This document shows, piece by piece, positions 10,932 through 19,845 of a stretch of 64,000 nucleotides of DNA. The notes under the pieces were generated by a model, which was not told the DNA's origin, did no database searches, and was given only the letters and a program-made list of their open reading frames with translations. Each line of letters starts with the position of its first letter. The stretch's first letter is position 1. The DNA comes from Rhizobium sp. Root482 (GTDB lineage: Bacteria > Pseudomonadota > Alphaproteobacteria > Rhizobiales > Rhizobiaceae). The stretch is from assembly GCF_001426565.1 (NCBI RefSeq), contig NZ_LMFA01000025.1, positions 1 through 64,000 on the forward strand, read 5' to 3'. The position numbers were made by a program, and so were the translations under genes.

Positions 10932-13199
10932 CTAAACCGGAACCCCCTCGTCCCGCGCAAAGTCCACCAGCAAATCCCGCAGCGGTATCTGGTCCTTGTG
11001 GTCGTCGAGCGCCGCGTTCAACCTGGCCGAGAGCTTGTCGACGTCGAGCGCCAGCAGCATGGCCTTGACCGGGCCGACCGCCGTCGGCGACATCGAGACC
11101 GAGCGGTAGCCGAGCGCCAGCAGCGCCATGGCCGAAAGCGGCTTGCTCGCCATCTCCCCGCACAGCGTCACCGATGTCTGGTTGCGTAGGCCCGCCCGTG
11201 CAATATCGCGCAGGATGCGTAGGAACGGCCGGCCGAGCACGTCGAAACGGTCGGAGACCCGCGCATTGCCGCGGTCCACCGCCATCGAGAACTGGAACAG
11301 GTCGTTGGAGCCGACCGAGACGAAATCAACCTCCTGCATCAGTTCGTCGAGCTGCCACAGGAGCGCCGGAACCTCGAGCATGGCGCCGAACTGCAGCTTG
11401 CGCGGCAATTGCTCGCCGATCTTCGACTGCCTCTGGATTTCCTTCTGCAGCAGGTCGCGCACCGCGCGCAGTTCCGCCACCTCGGTCACCATCGGCAGCA
11501 TCATGCGCAGTTCCTGGCCGGCCGAGGCGCGCAGCATGGCCCGCATCTGGGTGCGCAACAGGCCGGGCCGGTCGAGCGACAGGCGGATCGCCCGCCAGCC
11601 GAGCGCCGGGTTCTCCTCCTCCGTGGCGCGGAAATAGGGCACCACCTTGTCGCCGCCGATATCGAGCGTGCGGAAGGTCACCGGCTTGCCGCCGGCCTGC
11701 TTCATTACATTGCGGTAGAAGGCTTCCTGCTCCTCCATGCGCGGCATCGTCGAGGCGATCATGAACTGCAGTTCGGTGCGGAAAAGACCGATGCCCTCGG
11801 CGCCCGATTCGGAAAGCTGCGGCAGGTCCACCAGAAGCCCCGCATTCATCTGCAGGGTGATGCGCTTGCCGTCCCGGGTCAGGGGCTCAATGCCGCGCAG
11901 CGCCTTGAACTGCTCCTGCCGGCGCGCCCGCAGCCGCACCTTTTCCTCATAGGCCCGCTGCAGGTCGGCCATCGGCCGCAGATGCACCCTGGCGTCGTCA
12001 CCATCGACGATGATCGCATCGCGGTTTTCCGCCAGCGCCACAACGCCGGCCGCCTGCCCCACCACCGGAATGCCCATGGCGCGCGCCACGATCACCACAT
12101 GGCTGGTGACGGCGCCGTCCTCCAGCACCAGACCGCGCACATTCTCGCGCGGATAGTCGAGCAGTTCGGCTGCCCCCATGGCGCGCGCCACGACGATCGC
12201 GTCAGGCGGGAAATCGCTGGCCGAAAGCTTGACCCCATAGCCGGTCAGCTGCCGCAGCAGCCGGTTGGCCAGATCGTCGAAATCGTGCATGCGCTCGCGC
12301 AGATAGGGATCCGTCATCCGGATCATCCGCGCCTTGGTCTCGCTCTGCACCCGCTCGACCGCCGCTTCCGCCGTCAATCCGTTGCGGATCGCCTCTTCGA
12401 GCTTCCGCACCCAGCCGCGGTCGTGTGCGAACATCCGGTAGGCTTCCAGCACCGCCCGGTGCTCGCCCTCCATGGAAACATCGCGGCGCGACAGCATGTC
12501 GTCGATGGAGAGGCGCAACGAGCCCAGCGCCTCTGCAAGCCGCCCGAGTTCATAATCGGTATCGTCGTTGAGCAGATTGGTGACGACGATGCGCGGCTCG
12601 TGCAGCACCACATAACCAAGCCCGATGCCCTCGCCGAAACTGTTGCCGTCGATCGTCACCGGCCGCGAAAGGTCGAGCTCGAGGCCCGGCCGGGTGATCT
12701 TCTTCAGCTCGCCGGTCGCCACCATTTCGGCCAGCACCATGGCCGTCGTCTCCATCGCCTCGACCTCGTCGTCGCGATAGGTGCGGCTCGCCTTGTTCTG
12801 CACGACAAGAACGCCGAGCGAACGGCCGGTGCGCAGGATCGGCACGCCGAGGAAGGAGTGATAGACCTCCTCGCCGGTTTCCGGCAGATAGGTGAAGGCG
12901 GGATGCGCCTGCGCGTCGGAGAGATTGAGCGGCCGCGCCGAGGCGGCGATGGTGCCGACGAGACCCTGACCCATCTGCAATTGCGCCAGATGGACCGCGT
13001 CCTTGTTCAGGCCTTCGGTGGCATAGAGTTCGAGCACGCCGTCGGAGCGCAGCACATAGACCGAGCACACTTCCGCGACCATGTTCTGGGCGATCTGGCG
13101 GACGATCCGGTCAAGCCGGTCCTGCGGCTCGAGCGGTTCCGCCATCAGTTCGCGCAACCGCCTGAGAAGGACGCGTGGACCCGCGGAAAGGTCTCTCAT
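10932..13199 (-). CDS. ptsP: Phosphoenolpyruvate-protein phosphotransferase PtsP (enzyme I-Ntr)
   Basis: A 755-residue EI-Ntr, first enzyme of the nitrogen-related phosphotransfer chain PtsP - NPr - EIIA-Ntr, which senses glutamine/2-oxoglutarate and regulates transport and metabolism rather than moving sugars. An N-terminal GAF domain (about 20-165) precedes the phosphohistidine domain, whose active His lies in GAVTSHVVIVARAMG, and the C-terminal PEP-binding barrel with FRTLDIGGDK and LCGEMASKP. The GAF domain and length separate it from sugar-type EI (about 570 aa). It follows lysC with an 89-bp gap on the same strand, a pairing typical of rhizobia. Confidence 0.96.
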   Translation of the reverse strand: MRDLSAGPRVLLRRLRELMAEPLEPQDRLDRIVRQIAQNMVAEVCSVYVLRSDGVLELYATEGLNKDAVHLAQLQMGQGLVGTIAASARPLNLSDAQAHPAFTYLPETGEEVYHSFLGVPILRTGRSLGVLVVQNKASRTYRDDEVEAMETTAMVLAEMVATGELKKITRPGLELDLSRPVTIDGNSFGEGIGLGYVVLHEPRIVVTNLLNDDTDYELGRLAEALGSLRLSIDDMLSRRDVSMEGEHRAVLEAYRMFAHDRGWVRKLEEAIRNGLTAEAAVERVQSETKARMIRMTDPYLRERMHDFDDLANRLLRQLTGYGVKLSASDFPPDAIVVARAMGAAELLDYPRENVRGLVLEDGAVTSHVVIVARAMGIPVVGQAAGVVALAENRDAIIVDGDDARVHLRPMADLQRAYEEKVRLRARRQEQFKALRGIEPLTRDGKRITLQMNAGLLVDLPQLSESGAEGIGLFRTELQFMIASTMPRMEEQEAFYRNVMKQAGGKPVTFRTLDIGGDKVVPYFRATEEENPALGWRAIRLSLDRPGLLRTQMRAMLRASAGQELRMMLPMVTEVAELRAVRDLLQKEIQRQSKIGEQLPRKLQFGAMLEVPALLWQLDELMQEVDFVSVGSNDLFQFSMAVDRGNARVSDRFDVLGRPFLRILRDIARAGLRNQTSVTLCGEMASKPLSAMALLALGYRSVSMSPTAVGPVKAMLLALDVDKLSARLNAALDDHKDQIPLRDLLVDFARDEGVPV

Positions 13200-13288
13200 C
13201 GCGCAACGTCTCCTCTCTGTAGGTCAACAAATGCAGTCGGCAAATCCACCGGCATCGCGTCGCGCCGGGCGTCGATCGCGCCGCTTTC

Positions 13289-14542
13289 CTAACTCTTATC
13301 CAGACCGTAGACGGAATGCAAAGTGCGAACCGCCAATTCGGCATAGGCACCGTCGATCAGGATCGAAATCTTGATTTCCGAGGTGGTGATCGCCTTGATG
13401 TTGATGCCCTTTTCGGCAAGCGCGCGGAAGGCGGAGGCCGCAACGCCCGCATGGCTGCGCATGCCGATGCCGATGACCGAGACCTTTACCAGGCCTGATT
13501 CGTTCTGGATGACGTCGAAGCCGATCTTGTCCTTGGACTGGTTGAGGACGGAAAGCGCCTTCTCGACGTCGCCCGAAGGCACCGTGAAGGTCATGTCGGT
13601 GGTCGAGCCGTCCTCGGAAATATTCTGGACGATCATGTCGACATTGATATGGGATTCCGCCAGCGGACCGAAGATCGCGGCCGAGACGCCGGGCCGGTCG
13701 GCCAGCCGCCGCAGCGAAATCTGCGCTTCATCCTTGGCATAGGCGATGCCGGTGACGACTTCCTGTTCCACGATCTCATCCTCATCACAAATCAGCGTAC
13801 CGGGCGGATTGTCGAAATCGCCCATGCCCGGCGCGTCGGGGTCTACGAAACTGGAACGCACGAAGGTGCGCACCTTGAATACCATGGCAAGCTCGACCGA
13901 GCGCACCTGCAGCACCTTGGCACCGAGGGAGGCCATTTCGAGCATTTCCTCGAAGGCGATCTTCTTCAGCCGCTTGGCCTTCGGCTCGATGCGCGGATCG
14001 GTCGTGTAGACGCCGTCGACATCGGTATAGATATCGCAGCGGTCGGCCTTGACCGCGGCCGCGATCGCCACCGCTGACGTATCCGACCCACCGCGCCCGA
14101 GCGTGGCGATCCGGTTGTCAGGCCCGAGCCCCTGGAAGCCGGCGACAACTGCGACCTGGCCTTCGCCGAAGCGGCGGATCAGCTCCGTGCCGTCGATTTC
14201 AAGAATCCGCGCCGCCCCATGGGCATTGTCGGTGTGGATCGGGATCTGCCAACCCTGCCAGGAGCGCGCATTGATGCCGATATGCTGCAGAGCCAGGGCG
14301 AGAAGGCCTGACGTCACCTGTTCGCCGGAAGCGACCACCGCGTCATATTCGCGGGCATCGTGCATCGGCGAGGCATCGCGCGTCCAGCCCACCAGTTCAT
14401 TGGTCTTTCCCGACATGGCCGAGACGACCACGGCCACCTCATGGCCGGCATCGACTTCACGTTTCACATGGCGGGCCACATTCCTGATGCGATCCATATC
14501 CGCGACGGACGTCCCGCCGAATTTCATCACAATGCGTGCCAT
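13289..14542 (-). CDS. lysC: Aspartate kinase
   Basis: A 417-residue monofunctional aspartokinase, first step of the lysine, threonine and methionine pathway from aspartate. The kinase domain opens with MKFGGTSVAD and contains a GFQGLG and RGGSDTSA nucleotide/substrate region; two ACT domains (about 265-405) give feedback regulation by lysine and/or threonine. Length matches the alpha/beta-type enzyme, where an internal start may give a separate beta subunit. It is transcribed toward ptsP. The 277 bp upstream (14543-14819) contain its promoter region but I could not pick out a convincing -35/-10 pair. Confidence 0.97.
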   Translation of the reverse strand: MARIVMKFGGTSVADMDRIRNVARHVKREVDAGHEVAVVVSAMSGKTNELVGWTRDASPMHDAREYDAVVASGEQVTSGLLALALQHIGINARSWQGWQIPIHTDNAHGAARILEIDGTELIRRFGEGQVAVVAGFQGLGPDNRIATLGRGGSDTSAVAIAAAVKADRCDIYTDVDGVYTTDPRIEPKAKRLKKIAFEEMLEMASLGAKVLQVRSVELAMVFKVRTFVRSSFVDPDAPGMGDFDNPPGTLICDEDEIVEQEVVTGIAYAKDEAQISLRRLADRPGVSAAIFGPLAESHINVDMIVQNISEDGSTTDMTFTVPSGDVEKALSVLNQSKDKIGFDVIQNESGLVKVSVIGIGMRSHAGVAASAFRALAEKGINIKAITTSEIKISILIDGAYAELAVRTLHSVYGLDKS

Positions 14543-14819
14543 ATGCCCCTACCGGTCGAAATGCCGCGCGGACGCCCGCGCCTGTTCCTTGGAAGTTGGC
14601 GGTCTCTTAGCGAAATTGAAAGCGCCGTGCAATGGAAGCCCGGCGAATTCAATGCACGCAATGTGAGGGGTCGGCACCCTCGCCGGCTTCATGGTAGCGA
14701 CGCGCGACACCGCCCCGTTTACCGCCGCCGGCCTGACGGTCGTCAATCCCTGGCTTTCGACAGCCGGGCCATAGCAACGCGTTCCGGGGCCTATCCTTTT
14801 GCGTCCGCCTGCTCGCCGC

Positions 14820-15332
14820 TCAGTCCCCTTCGGAATCGCGCGCCACCACCGCCAGATAGGCCGCCTGCAATTCCGCAAGCACCGAGCGTCCCGGCGACGG
14901 CGTGCCAAGATGCAGGCTGCGCAGTTCCTCCATGAAATCCCGCCACATCGGCGGCCCGCCCTCCTCCAGCAGTTCGGCGCGGATCGAGAGCTCGCGCGAG
15001 GCCGGTGCGTGCCGCCGCCCCCAGGCGCCCATTTGCGCCAGAAGCGGCACCAGTTGGATCGACGGCTCGGTCAGGCTGTAGATCGCCTTCTGCCGGTGGC
15101 TCGGATCGTCGCGGCGCGACAAAAGCCCACCCGTCACCAGCCACTTCAGCCGGTCGGCCAGCACATTGGAGGCGATCCCTTCCTCCGACTGCGTCAAGAG
15201 TTCGCGAAAATGCCGCCGCCGGCCGAACATGATGTCGCGAATGACGATCAGGCTCCAGCGGTCGCCGAGCATTTCCAGTGTCAGGTTGATCGGGCAACCC
15301 GATCTATGTTCGTCTTGTGCCTGTTTCATCAT
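14820..15332 (-). CDS. HxlR family winged-helix transcriptional regulator
   Basis: A 170-residue regulator. The HxlR signature is clear: CPINLTLEMLGDRWSLIVIR, then RRHFRELL and VLADRLKWLV (winged-helix DNA recognition region). The cysteine near residue 13 is the position used for redox or electrophile sensing in several HxlR proteins. It is longer than minimal HxlR proteins (about 110 aa), with an extra C-terminal helical region. It is divergent from a GST gene with a 73-bp shared promoter region, which suggests it controls that gene or itself; this is inference. Confidence 0.9.
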   Translation of the reverse strand: MMKQAQDEHRSGCPINLTLEMLGDRWSLIVIRDIMFGRRRHFRELLTQSEEGIASNVLADRLKWLVTGGLLSRRDDPSHRQKAIYSLTEPSIQLVPLLAQMGAWGRRHAPASRELSIRAELLEEGGPPMWRDFMEELRSLHLGTPSPGRSVLAELQAAYLAVVARDSEGD

Positions 15333-15405
15333 ACCGCTTGCGATGTAGGATCGGTTTGGTTAAAAAGCAACCAGTTGCAAATCAAGATCAGTTTGGAGCC
15401 CAGCC

Positions 15406-16065
15406 ATGAAGCCTCAGCTCTTTGCCCATCCCTTCTCTTCCTATTGCCAGAAGGTGCTCGTCGCCCTCTATGAAAACGACACACCCTTCGAATTCCGGAT
15501 ACTCTCGCAGGATGCGCCGGAGGTCGAGGCCGAATGGGCAGCCCTCTGGCCGATGAAGCGCATGCCGCTCTTGAAGGATGGCGACGAGACGGTGATGGAG
15601 ACGACCATCATCATCGAATATCTGATGCTTCACTATCCCGGCCCGGTCCACCTCATCCCGTCCGATCGGAAATCCGCCCTGAAGACCCGGTTCATGGATC
15701 GCTTTTTCGACAATTACGTGATGACGCCGATGCAGAAAGTCGTCTTCAACCAGATCCGCCCGGAGGAAAGCCGCGATCCCCATGGCGTCGACGAGGCAAG
15801 GACGATGCTCGACATGGCCTATGGATTTCTCGACGATGCCATGGCCAAAACGGAATGGGCGGCTGGCGACCGTTTCAGCCTCGCCGATTGCGCCGCCGCC
15901 CCCTCGCTTTTCTATGCCGACTGGGTCCACCCGATCCCGGAGACATTCGCGAATGTCCGCGCCTACCGCGCCCGCCTGCTCGCCCGCCCTTCCTTCGCCC
16001 GCGCCGTCGATGAGGCCCGCCCCTACCGCCATTTCTTCCCCCTCGGCGCCCCCGACCGCGATTGA
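15406..16065 (+). CDS. Glutathione S-transferase family protein
   Basis: A 219-residue GST beginning MKPQLFAHPFSSYCQKV, with an S-x-x-C active-site neighbourhood near residues 10-14, a KRMPLLKDGD cis-Pro loop, METTIIIEYL for glutathione binding, and FSLADCAAAP in the helical domain. The S/C pair at the start of helix 1 suggests a Ser- or Cys-type GST. Substrate unknown. It is divergent from an HxlR-type regulator that is the obvious candidate to control it. Confidence 0.88.
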   Translation: MKPQLFAHPFSSYCQKVLVALYENDTPFEFRILSQDAPEVEAEWAALWPMKRMPLLKDGDETVMETTIIIEYLMLHYPGPVHLIPSDRKSALKTRFMDRFFDNYVMTPMQKVVFNQIRPEESRDPHGVDEARTMLDMAYGFLDDAMAKTEWAAGDRFSLADCAAAPSLFYADWVHPIPETFANVRAYRARLLARPSFARAVDEARPYRHFFPLGAPDRD

Positions 16066-16099
16066 TGTTTTTTGGCTGGTGGCGGAGTCCGCCGCGCGT

Positions 16100-16167
16100 C
16101 CCTTCTCCCCGCTGGCGGGGAGAAGGTGCCCGCCCATCTTTCCATACAAGTAAGGGCGGATGAGGGG
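16100..16167. repeat. Palindromic intergenic repeat, family A
   Basis: CCCTTCTCCCCGC and GCGGGGAGAAGG form the palindrome, followed by a CCGCCC...GGGCGG hairpin and the shared end GGGCGGATGAGGGG at 16154-16167. It sits between the GST and SDR genes and matches the unit in 10749-10913. Confidence 0.8.
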
Positions 16168-16265
16168 CGCGCACGGTAAACACCTTCAACCGTTCCACAG
16201 GAAACGGGTGGCGACAAACCCATCCGGCTGCGATTGAGCCTCCGTCAACAAGGGAGAACCAATCC

Positions 16266-17036
16266 ATGTCCGTACTTCACAACAAGGTCGCCATCGTCAC
16301 CGGCGCCAGCTCCGGCATCGGCCGCGCAACGGCAAGGCTCTTTGCCGCGGAAGGCGCCCGCGTCGTCCTCTCGGGCCGCAGGCGCGCCGAACTCGACAGC
16401 CTCGTGGCGGAGATCGAGGCCGAAGGCGGCACCGCCGTCGCCGTCGATGGCGATGTCCGCGACGAGGCCCATGCCAAAAGCCTGGTGGCAACGGCCGTCG
16501 ATCGTTTCGGCGGCCTCGATATCGCTTTCAACAATGCCGGCAGCACCGGCGAGATGGCCCCGATCGTCGACCTTACCCCCGCCGGCTGGCGCGAAACGAT
16601 CGACACCAACCTCACCAGCGCTTTCCTCGGCGCCAGATACCAGGTTCCTGCCATGGTTGCGCGCGGCGGCGGCTCGCTGATCTTCACCTCCACCTTCGTC
16701 GGCTATTCCGCCGGTATGCCGGGCATGAGCGCCTATGCCGCCGCCAAGGCGGGACTGGTCGGCCTGACCCAGGTGCTCGCCGCCGAGCTTGGCATGAGCC
16801 GCATTCGCGTCAACGCCATCCTGCCGGGCGGAACGGACACGCCCGCCAGCGTCACCAATGCACCCGGCGCCGGGCCCGAGGTGCTTGCCTTCGTCGAAGG
16901 CCTGCACGCCTTGAAGCGCATGGCGAGACCCGAGGAAATTGCACGGTCCGTGCTCCATCTTGCCTCGGATGCGTCGAGCTTCATGACCGGCACCGCCATG
17001 CTGGTCGATGGCGGTGTTTCGATCAGCCGCGGCTGA
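16266..17036 (+). CDS. SDR family NAD(P)-dependent oxidoreductase
   Basis: A 256-residue classical short-chain dehydrogenase/reductase. The Rossmann motif VTGASSGIGRATARLF is near residue 11, FNNAGS near 88, the catalytic Tyr-x3-Lys lies in SAYAAAKAG (about 157-161), and the C-terminal MLVDGG motif closes the fold. A basic RRRAEL after strand beta-2 favours NADP(H). The substrate cannot be read from the sequence. AGGGAG precedes the ATG. It stands after the GST gene and a repeat element; a promoter shared with the GST is not evident. Confidence 0.9.
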   Translation: MSVLHNKVAIVTGASSGIGRATARLFAAEGARVVLSGRRRAELDSLVAEIEAEGGTAVAVDGDVRDEAHAKSLVATAVDRFGGLDIAFNNAGSTGEMAPIVDLTPAGWRETIDTNLTSAFLGARYQVPAMVARGGGSLIFTSTFVGYSAGMPGMSAYAAAKAGLVGLTQVLAAELGMSRIRVNAILPGGTDTPASVTNAPGAGPEVLAFVEGLHALKRMARPEEIARSVLHLASDASSFMTGTAMLVDGGVSISRG

Positions 17037-17040
17037 CGGA

Positions 17041-17440
17041 TCCGCGGGCGACGAAATAAAAATCGTCCCCGTTCATCCCCGCATGCCTTTCCCATGCCTA
17101 AACTCTTCTCGTCCCGCCATCGGATACACCGGAAAGCGTTGCCGGCGAGGCGGGGCCGGTGCCCACGGTCTGTGTTTGAAACGCAGGCGCGGCCGCGGGG
17201 GCCTGCGGAAAATGGTTTTCCTCTCGCCTGAAACAGGGCGGGGCGTGCCTGTGAGGCACACAAGAGGAGCGGCGACTGGTGTGTCGAAAGACATATCTTT
17301 CGTGGCGCCGCGCGGCCGGAGCGATCCGGTCGCGGCGAGCGTCGCCCTGTGCCAGAAAAAGGCGCCGCCATCCCCGCAGAAGGACCGAAGTCGCAGGTAA
17401 AAAACACCGAAACGGGGCGCATCGCGTGTCACTTGTTTTA
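17041..17440. other. GC-rich, hairpin-rich gene-free region (candidate structured RNA or repeat)
   Basis: The 542 bp between the SDR stop (17036) and the next start (17579) contain no convincing CDS. They are dense in inverted repeats: GGGCGACGA / TCGTCCCC around 17046-17070, CGCAGGC / GGCCTGCG around 17180-17205, GTGCC / GGCAC near 17251-17265, a perfect CGAAAGA-CATA-TCTTTCG at 17285-17302, and CCGG/CGG arms nearby. A 119-codon open frame on the minus strand (17073-17432) has Arg/Pro/His-skewed composition and looks like a by-product. I cannot assign the region to tmRNA, RNase P, SRP or 6S RNA. Confidence 0.35.
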
Positions 17441-17578
17441 AACTTACCGAGGCACCCGATGTGCCCCGGCCGATCCCGCCAGCCGCTTGTAGCGCAAAGG
17501 GATCAAGACACAGTCATGCCGCGGGCGGATTCCGCCGCGTGAACGTAGACGGCCGCCATCAGGAAATTGGAGCACGCC

Positions 17579-17965
17579 ATGCCGAAACGGGATTTCAGCA
17601 ATTACGAAAAACGCCTTTCCGTCGATCACGAGCAGCAGAGCCGCAGCGTCATGACTTACTCTGTCGTCTGGACGTACTGCAGGCTCCGCAAATGCCGCCG
17701 CGATCGCGCCTGCACTGGCCCGATGCTCGTCTCGGCGCACCAGAACCGCAAGATCCGCGCCCAGCGGGAAATCGGCCTGTCCGGTCACGCCTGCGCCAAA
17801 CTGCCGGCCTGCATCGCCAATGCGTCGGAAGAATTCTTCCGGCTTTTCGAGAAGGATAAGGATTGCCTGCTGGACTATCTGATCAAGCATCCGAAGGGGC
17901 GTCTTCAGAAATATGACCGCCGCGTTGAAGGCCGCCAGCCAGGACGCGACACTGCCGACCCTTGA
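17579..17965 (+). CDS. Small cysteine-motif protein, function unknown
   Basis: A 128-residue basic protein. The ATG at 17579 has GGAG 6-7 bp upstream, preferred over an in-frame TTG four codons earlier. Its mark is a Cys-rich basic block near residues 33-48, [15 protein letters not shown], followed by further Cys residues in [21 protein letters not shown]-x4-C-R-R-x3-C-x-G-P pattern is seen in small alphaproteobacterial proteins of unknown role. No signal peptide or membrane segment. Metal binding is possible but unproven. It ends 50 bp before ubiG on the same strand; RBS and placement support it over the overlapping minus-strand frame. Confidence 0.62.
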   Translation: MPKRDFSNYEKRLSVDHEQQSRSVMTYSVVWTYCRLRKCRRDRACTGPMLVSAHQNRKIRAQREIGLSGHACAKLPACIANASEEFFRLFEKDKDCLLDYLIKHPKGRLQKYDRRVEGRQPGRDTADP

Positions 17966-18015
17966 CTTTCGGGCCTGATCGTCCGACTTCAAAGGCCTGT
18001 CCAAGGAGTTCCATC

Positions 18016-18774
18016 ATGAGCGATCCGGCCCGTACCGAGACCCGCAGCACCATCGACCAGGCGGAAGTCGATCGCTTCTCCGCCATGGCCGCCGAATGGT
18101 GGGACCCGAAGGGCAAGTTCCGGCCGCTGCACAAGTTCAATCCGGTCCGCCTCACCTATCTGCGCGATCGTATCGCCGACAATTTCGGCCGCGACGCCAA
18201 GGCGCCGCAACCGCTGAAAGGCCTGCGCATCCTCGATATCGGCTGCGGCGGCGGGCTTCTGTCGGAACCGATGGCCCGCATGGGCGCCGATGTCGTGGGC
18301 GCCGATGCCTCGGAAAAGAACATCATGATCGCCAGGACCCATGCGGCCGGCAGCGGCGTCGCGGTCGATTACCGCGCCGTGACCGCCGAATCGCTGGCAG
18401 AAGCCGGCGAGACCTTCGATGTCGTCCTCAACATGGAAGTGGTCGAGCATGTGGCCGATGTCGATTTCTTCATGAGCACCTGCGCCTCGATGGTGCGCCC
18501 CGGCGGCCTGATGTTCGTCGCCACCATCAACCGCACGATGAAGGCTGCCGCGCTCGCCATCTTCGCCGCCGAAAACATTCTGCGCTGGCTGCCGCGCGGC
18601 ACCCATCAATATGAAAAGCTGGTCCGCCCCGAAGAGCTGGAAAAGCCGATCACGGCAAGCGGCATGACCGTCACCGACCGCACCGGCGTCTTCTTCAATC
18701 CGCTGTCGAACCAGTGGAACCTGTCGAAGGACATGGACGTCAACTACATGCTCGCCGCCAGCCGCCCGGCCTAA
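18016..18774 (+). CDS. ubiG: Bifunctional ubiquinone O-methyltransferase UbiG
   Basis: A 252-residue SAM methyltransferase that carries out both O-methylations of ubiquinone synthesis. The conserved [21 protein letters not shown]-terminal block is diagnostic; [19 protein letters not shown] binds SAM, and [14 protein letters not shown] is the UbiG-specific C-terminal signature. An AAGGAG lies 8 bp before the ATG at 18016; an upstream TTG in frame is less likely. In rhizobia ubiG normally stands close to and divergent from lysC, so the 3.5 kb between them here is probably inserted DNA (inference from remembered gene order). Confidence 0.95.
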   Translation: MSDPARTETRSTIDQAEVDRFSAMAAEWWDPKGKFRPLHKFNPVRLTYLRDRIADNFGRDAKAPQPLKGLRILDIGCGGGLLSEPMARMGADVVGADASEKNIMIARTHAAGSGVAVDYRAVTAESLAEAGETFDVVLNMEVVEHVADVDFFMSTCASMVRPGGLMFVATINRTMKAAALAIFAAENILRWLPRGTHQYEKLVRPEELEKPITASGMTVTDRTGVFFNPLSNQWNLSKDMDVNYMLAASRPA

Positions 18775-18811
18775 ACGCGCCGGCGCCCTTGCCTGACGCA
18801 AAGGTCAGTTG

Positions 18812-18978
18812 CCCTCCACCGTCATCCCGGCCCCCCTCCACCGTCATCCCGGCCATGTGCCGGGATCCAGCCGCCGCGCGTCTGCGCGGCGAGAAAACAC
18901 TTGCAACAGACAATCAAAGTTTCCCACGGCGCCGACGCGTGGTGACTGGATTCCTGTGACAAGCACAGGAAAAGACGG
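18812..18978. repeat. Intergenic repeat, family B, with duplicated 21-bp end
   Basis: The element has ends CCGTCATCCC...GGATCCAG and CTGGATTCCTGTGAC-AGCACAGGA..GACGG, i.e. imperfect inverted termini, enclosing GC-rich hairpins. The left end CCCTCCACCGTCATCCCGGCC occurs twice in tandem (18812-18832 and 18834-18854). A second copy of the family lies at 27163-27277. It fills the 3' flank of ubiG. Confidence 0.8.
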
Positions 18979-19050
18979 AGGAGAGCGGGTCTCTCAAAAC
19001 ACGCCTTGAGAATGACTGGTAGCGGCAATCCCCGCGTCCACTACCCAAAA

Positions 19051-19209
19051 ATCATCCCCGCCGCTCGCCCCGATGCTACACTTTCAGCGAAAGGACATGC
19101 TCCAGCAGTTCGCCCTGCCTCGCCGCATTGTCCTTTGCGATCGCGCGGACCCGTTCGCGGTCGATTGCGAAGGCTTCACCGCTTGCGGTGAAGGGTTCTT
19201 TGAAGGTGA
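19051..19209 (-). pseudogene. Detached 3' end of a DUF3291 gene (duplicate of 19928-20086)
   Basis: 159 bp match 19928-20086 with five base differences. On the minus strand they encode the last 44 codons of the DUF3291 protein (ending [11 protein letters not shown], stop at 19076) plus about 25 bp after the stop. The differences change three amino acids (GEACAID to GEAFAID; RTITKD to RAIAKD). The similarity stops abruptly at 19209, 27 bp past the parE stop codon. No start codon or upstream part of the gene is present. The duplicates bracket the toxin-antitoxin pair. Confidence 0.85.
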
Positions 19210-19236
19210 TGATGCCGCGACGTCCCCGGCGAACCG

Positions 19237-19551
19237 CTAGCGAAAGAGGCGTGCGAGATCGCGCCGGCCGTCCACCACCCGCACGATCTCGACCGTATGA
19301 ACAGGACCATCGTCCGTATCGGGCTTTGTTTCGTAGAGGATGATGAAGGGCGGCTCGACGAGCATGCGCGCCGCCGCGGCGATCTCCGGATGGCGCGGGC
19401 CGAGACGAGGCTGATCGATCAGGAGACTGGCCTTATGCTGGAACCGCTGGAAAAACCGTTCGGCCGCGTCTGGTTGCTCCAGTCCGATCTCAACATAGAT
19501 ATCGCGGATATCGGCCTGCGCCTTTTGCGACCAGACGAGGTCAGCGCCCAT
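19237..19551 (-). CDS. RelE/ParE family toxin
   Basis: A 104-residue type II toxin of the ParE/RelE superfamily. It opens [20 protein letters not shown], has the helical hairpin [16 protein letters not shown], the LGPRHPEI turn, and the FIILYET strand followed by [15 protein letters not shown], the usual C-terminal beta strands. ParE members poison DNA gyrase and RelE members cut mRNA on the ribosome; sequence alone favours ParE because of the ParD-like partner. The start at 19551 overlaps the antitoxin stop by 11 bp, as expected for co-translation. Confidence 0.88.
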   Translation of the reverse strand: MGADLVWSQKAQADIRDIYVEIGLEQPDAAERFFQRFQHKASLLIDQPRLGPRHPEIAAAARMLVEPPFIILYETKPDTDDGPVHTVEIVRVVDGRRDLARLFR

Positions 19552-19822
19552 GCTTTTGCGCGGCCTGGAGTGCCTGGCGGGCTTCTTCCTGCAATTTGCC
19601 GAAGTCGGCCGGCACGGGCTTGCCACTTGCCTTGCCCTCGTCCCAGAGCGCGCGCAAGCGGTCCGTCTCGGCCTGGCGGGCCGCCCACTTGACCGACCAG
19701 TCCCGCACCGCCTCGCGAACGACCTCGCTCGTCGTCGCATAGGCGCCCGTTTCGACCGCATCGCGCAGCATGTCCGCCTGCTGCGCCGTCAGCGCCACGC
19801 TCATTTTCTCGACATTGGGCAT
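19541..19822 (-). CDS. ParD-like (CopG/RHH) antitoxin
   Basis: A 93-residue antitoxin. The N-terminal ribbon-helix-helix reads [19 protein letters not shown] then [15 protein letters not shown], the ParD signature for DNA binding and autoregulation. The C-terminal half is charged and probably binds the toxin groove. GGAGG lies 5 bp before the ATG at 19822; a later Met (MSVAL) is an alternative. It is the first gene of the pair, with a promoter and a palindrome just upstream. Confidence 0.88.
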   Translation of the reverse strand: MPNVEKMSVALTAQQADMLRDAVETGAYATTSEVVREAVRDWSVKWAARQAETDRLRALWDEGKASGKPVPADFGKLQEEARQALQAAQKHGR

Positions 19823-19845
19823 CAGGAACCTCCGATAGGTAGGAA

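Noticed and set aside
11409-13292. A 627-codon frame antisense to ptsP
   Set aside because: ptsP has complete domains; the antisense protein is Arg/His-rich with no family.
17073-17432. A 119-codon minus-strand frame in the structured region
   Set aside because: Skewed Arg/Pro/His content, no clear ribosome site and many inverted repeats inside it; treated as part of a possible RNA or repeat.
17041-17440. tmRNA, RNase P RNA, SRP RNA or 6S RNA
   Set aside because: No tag peptide of the rhizobial tmRNA type, no RNase P core motif and no other matching signature was found on either strand.
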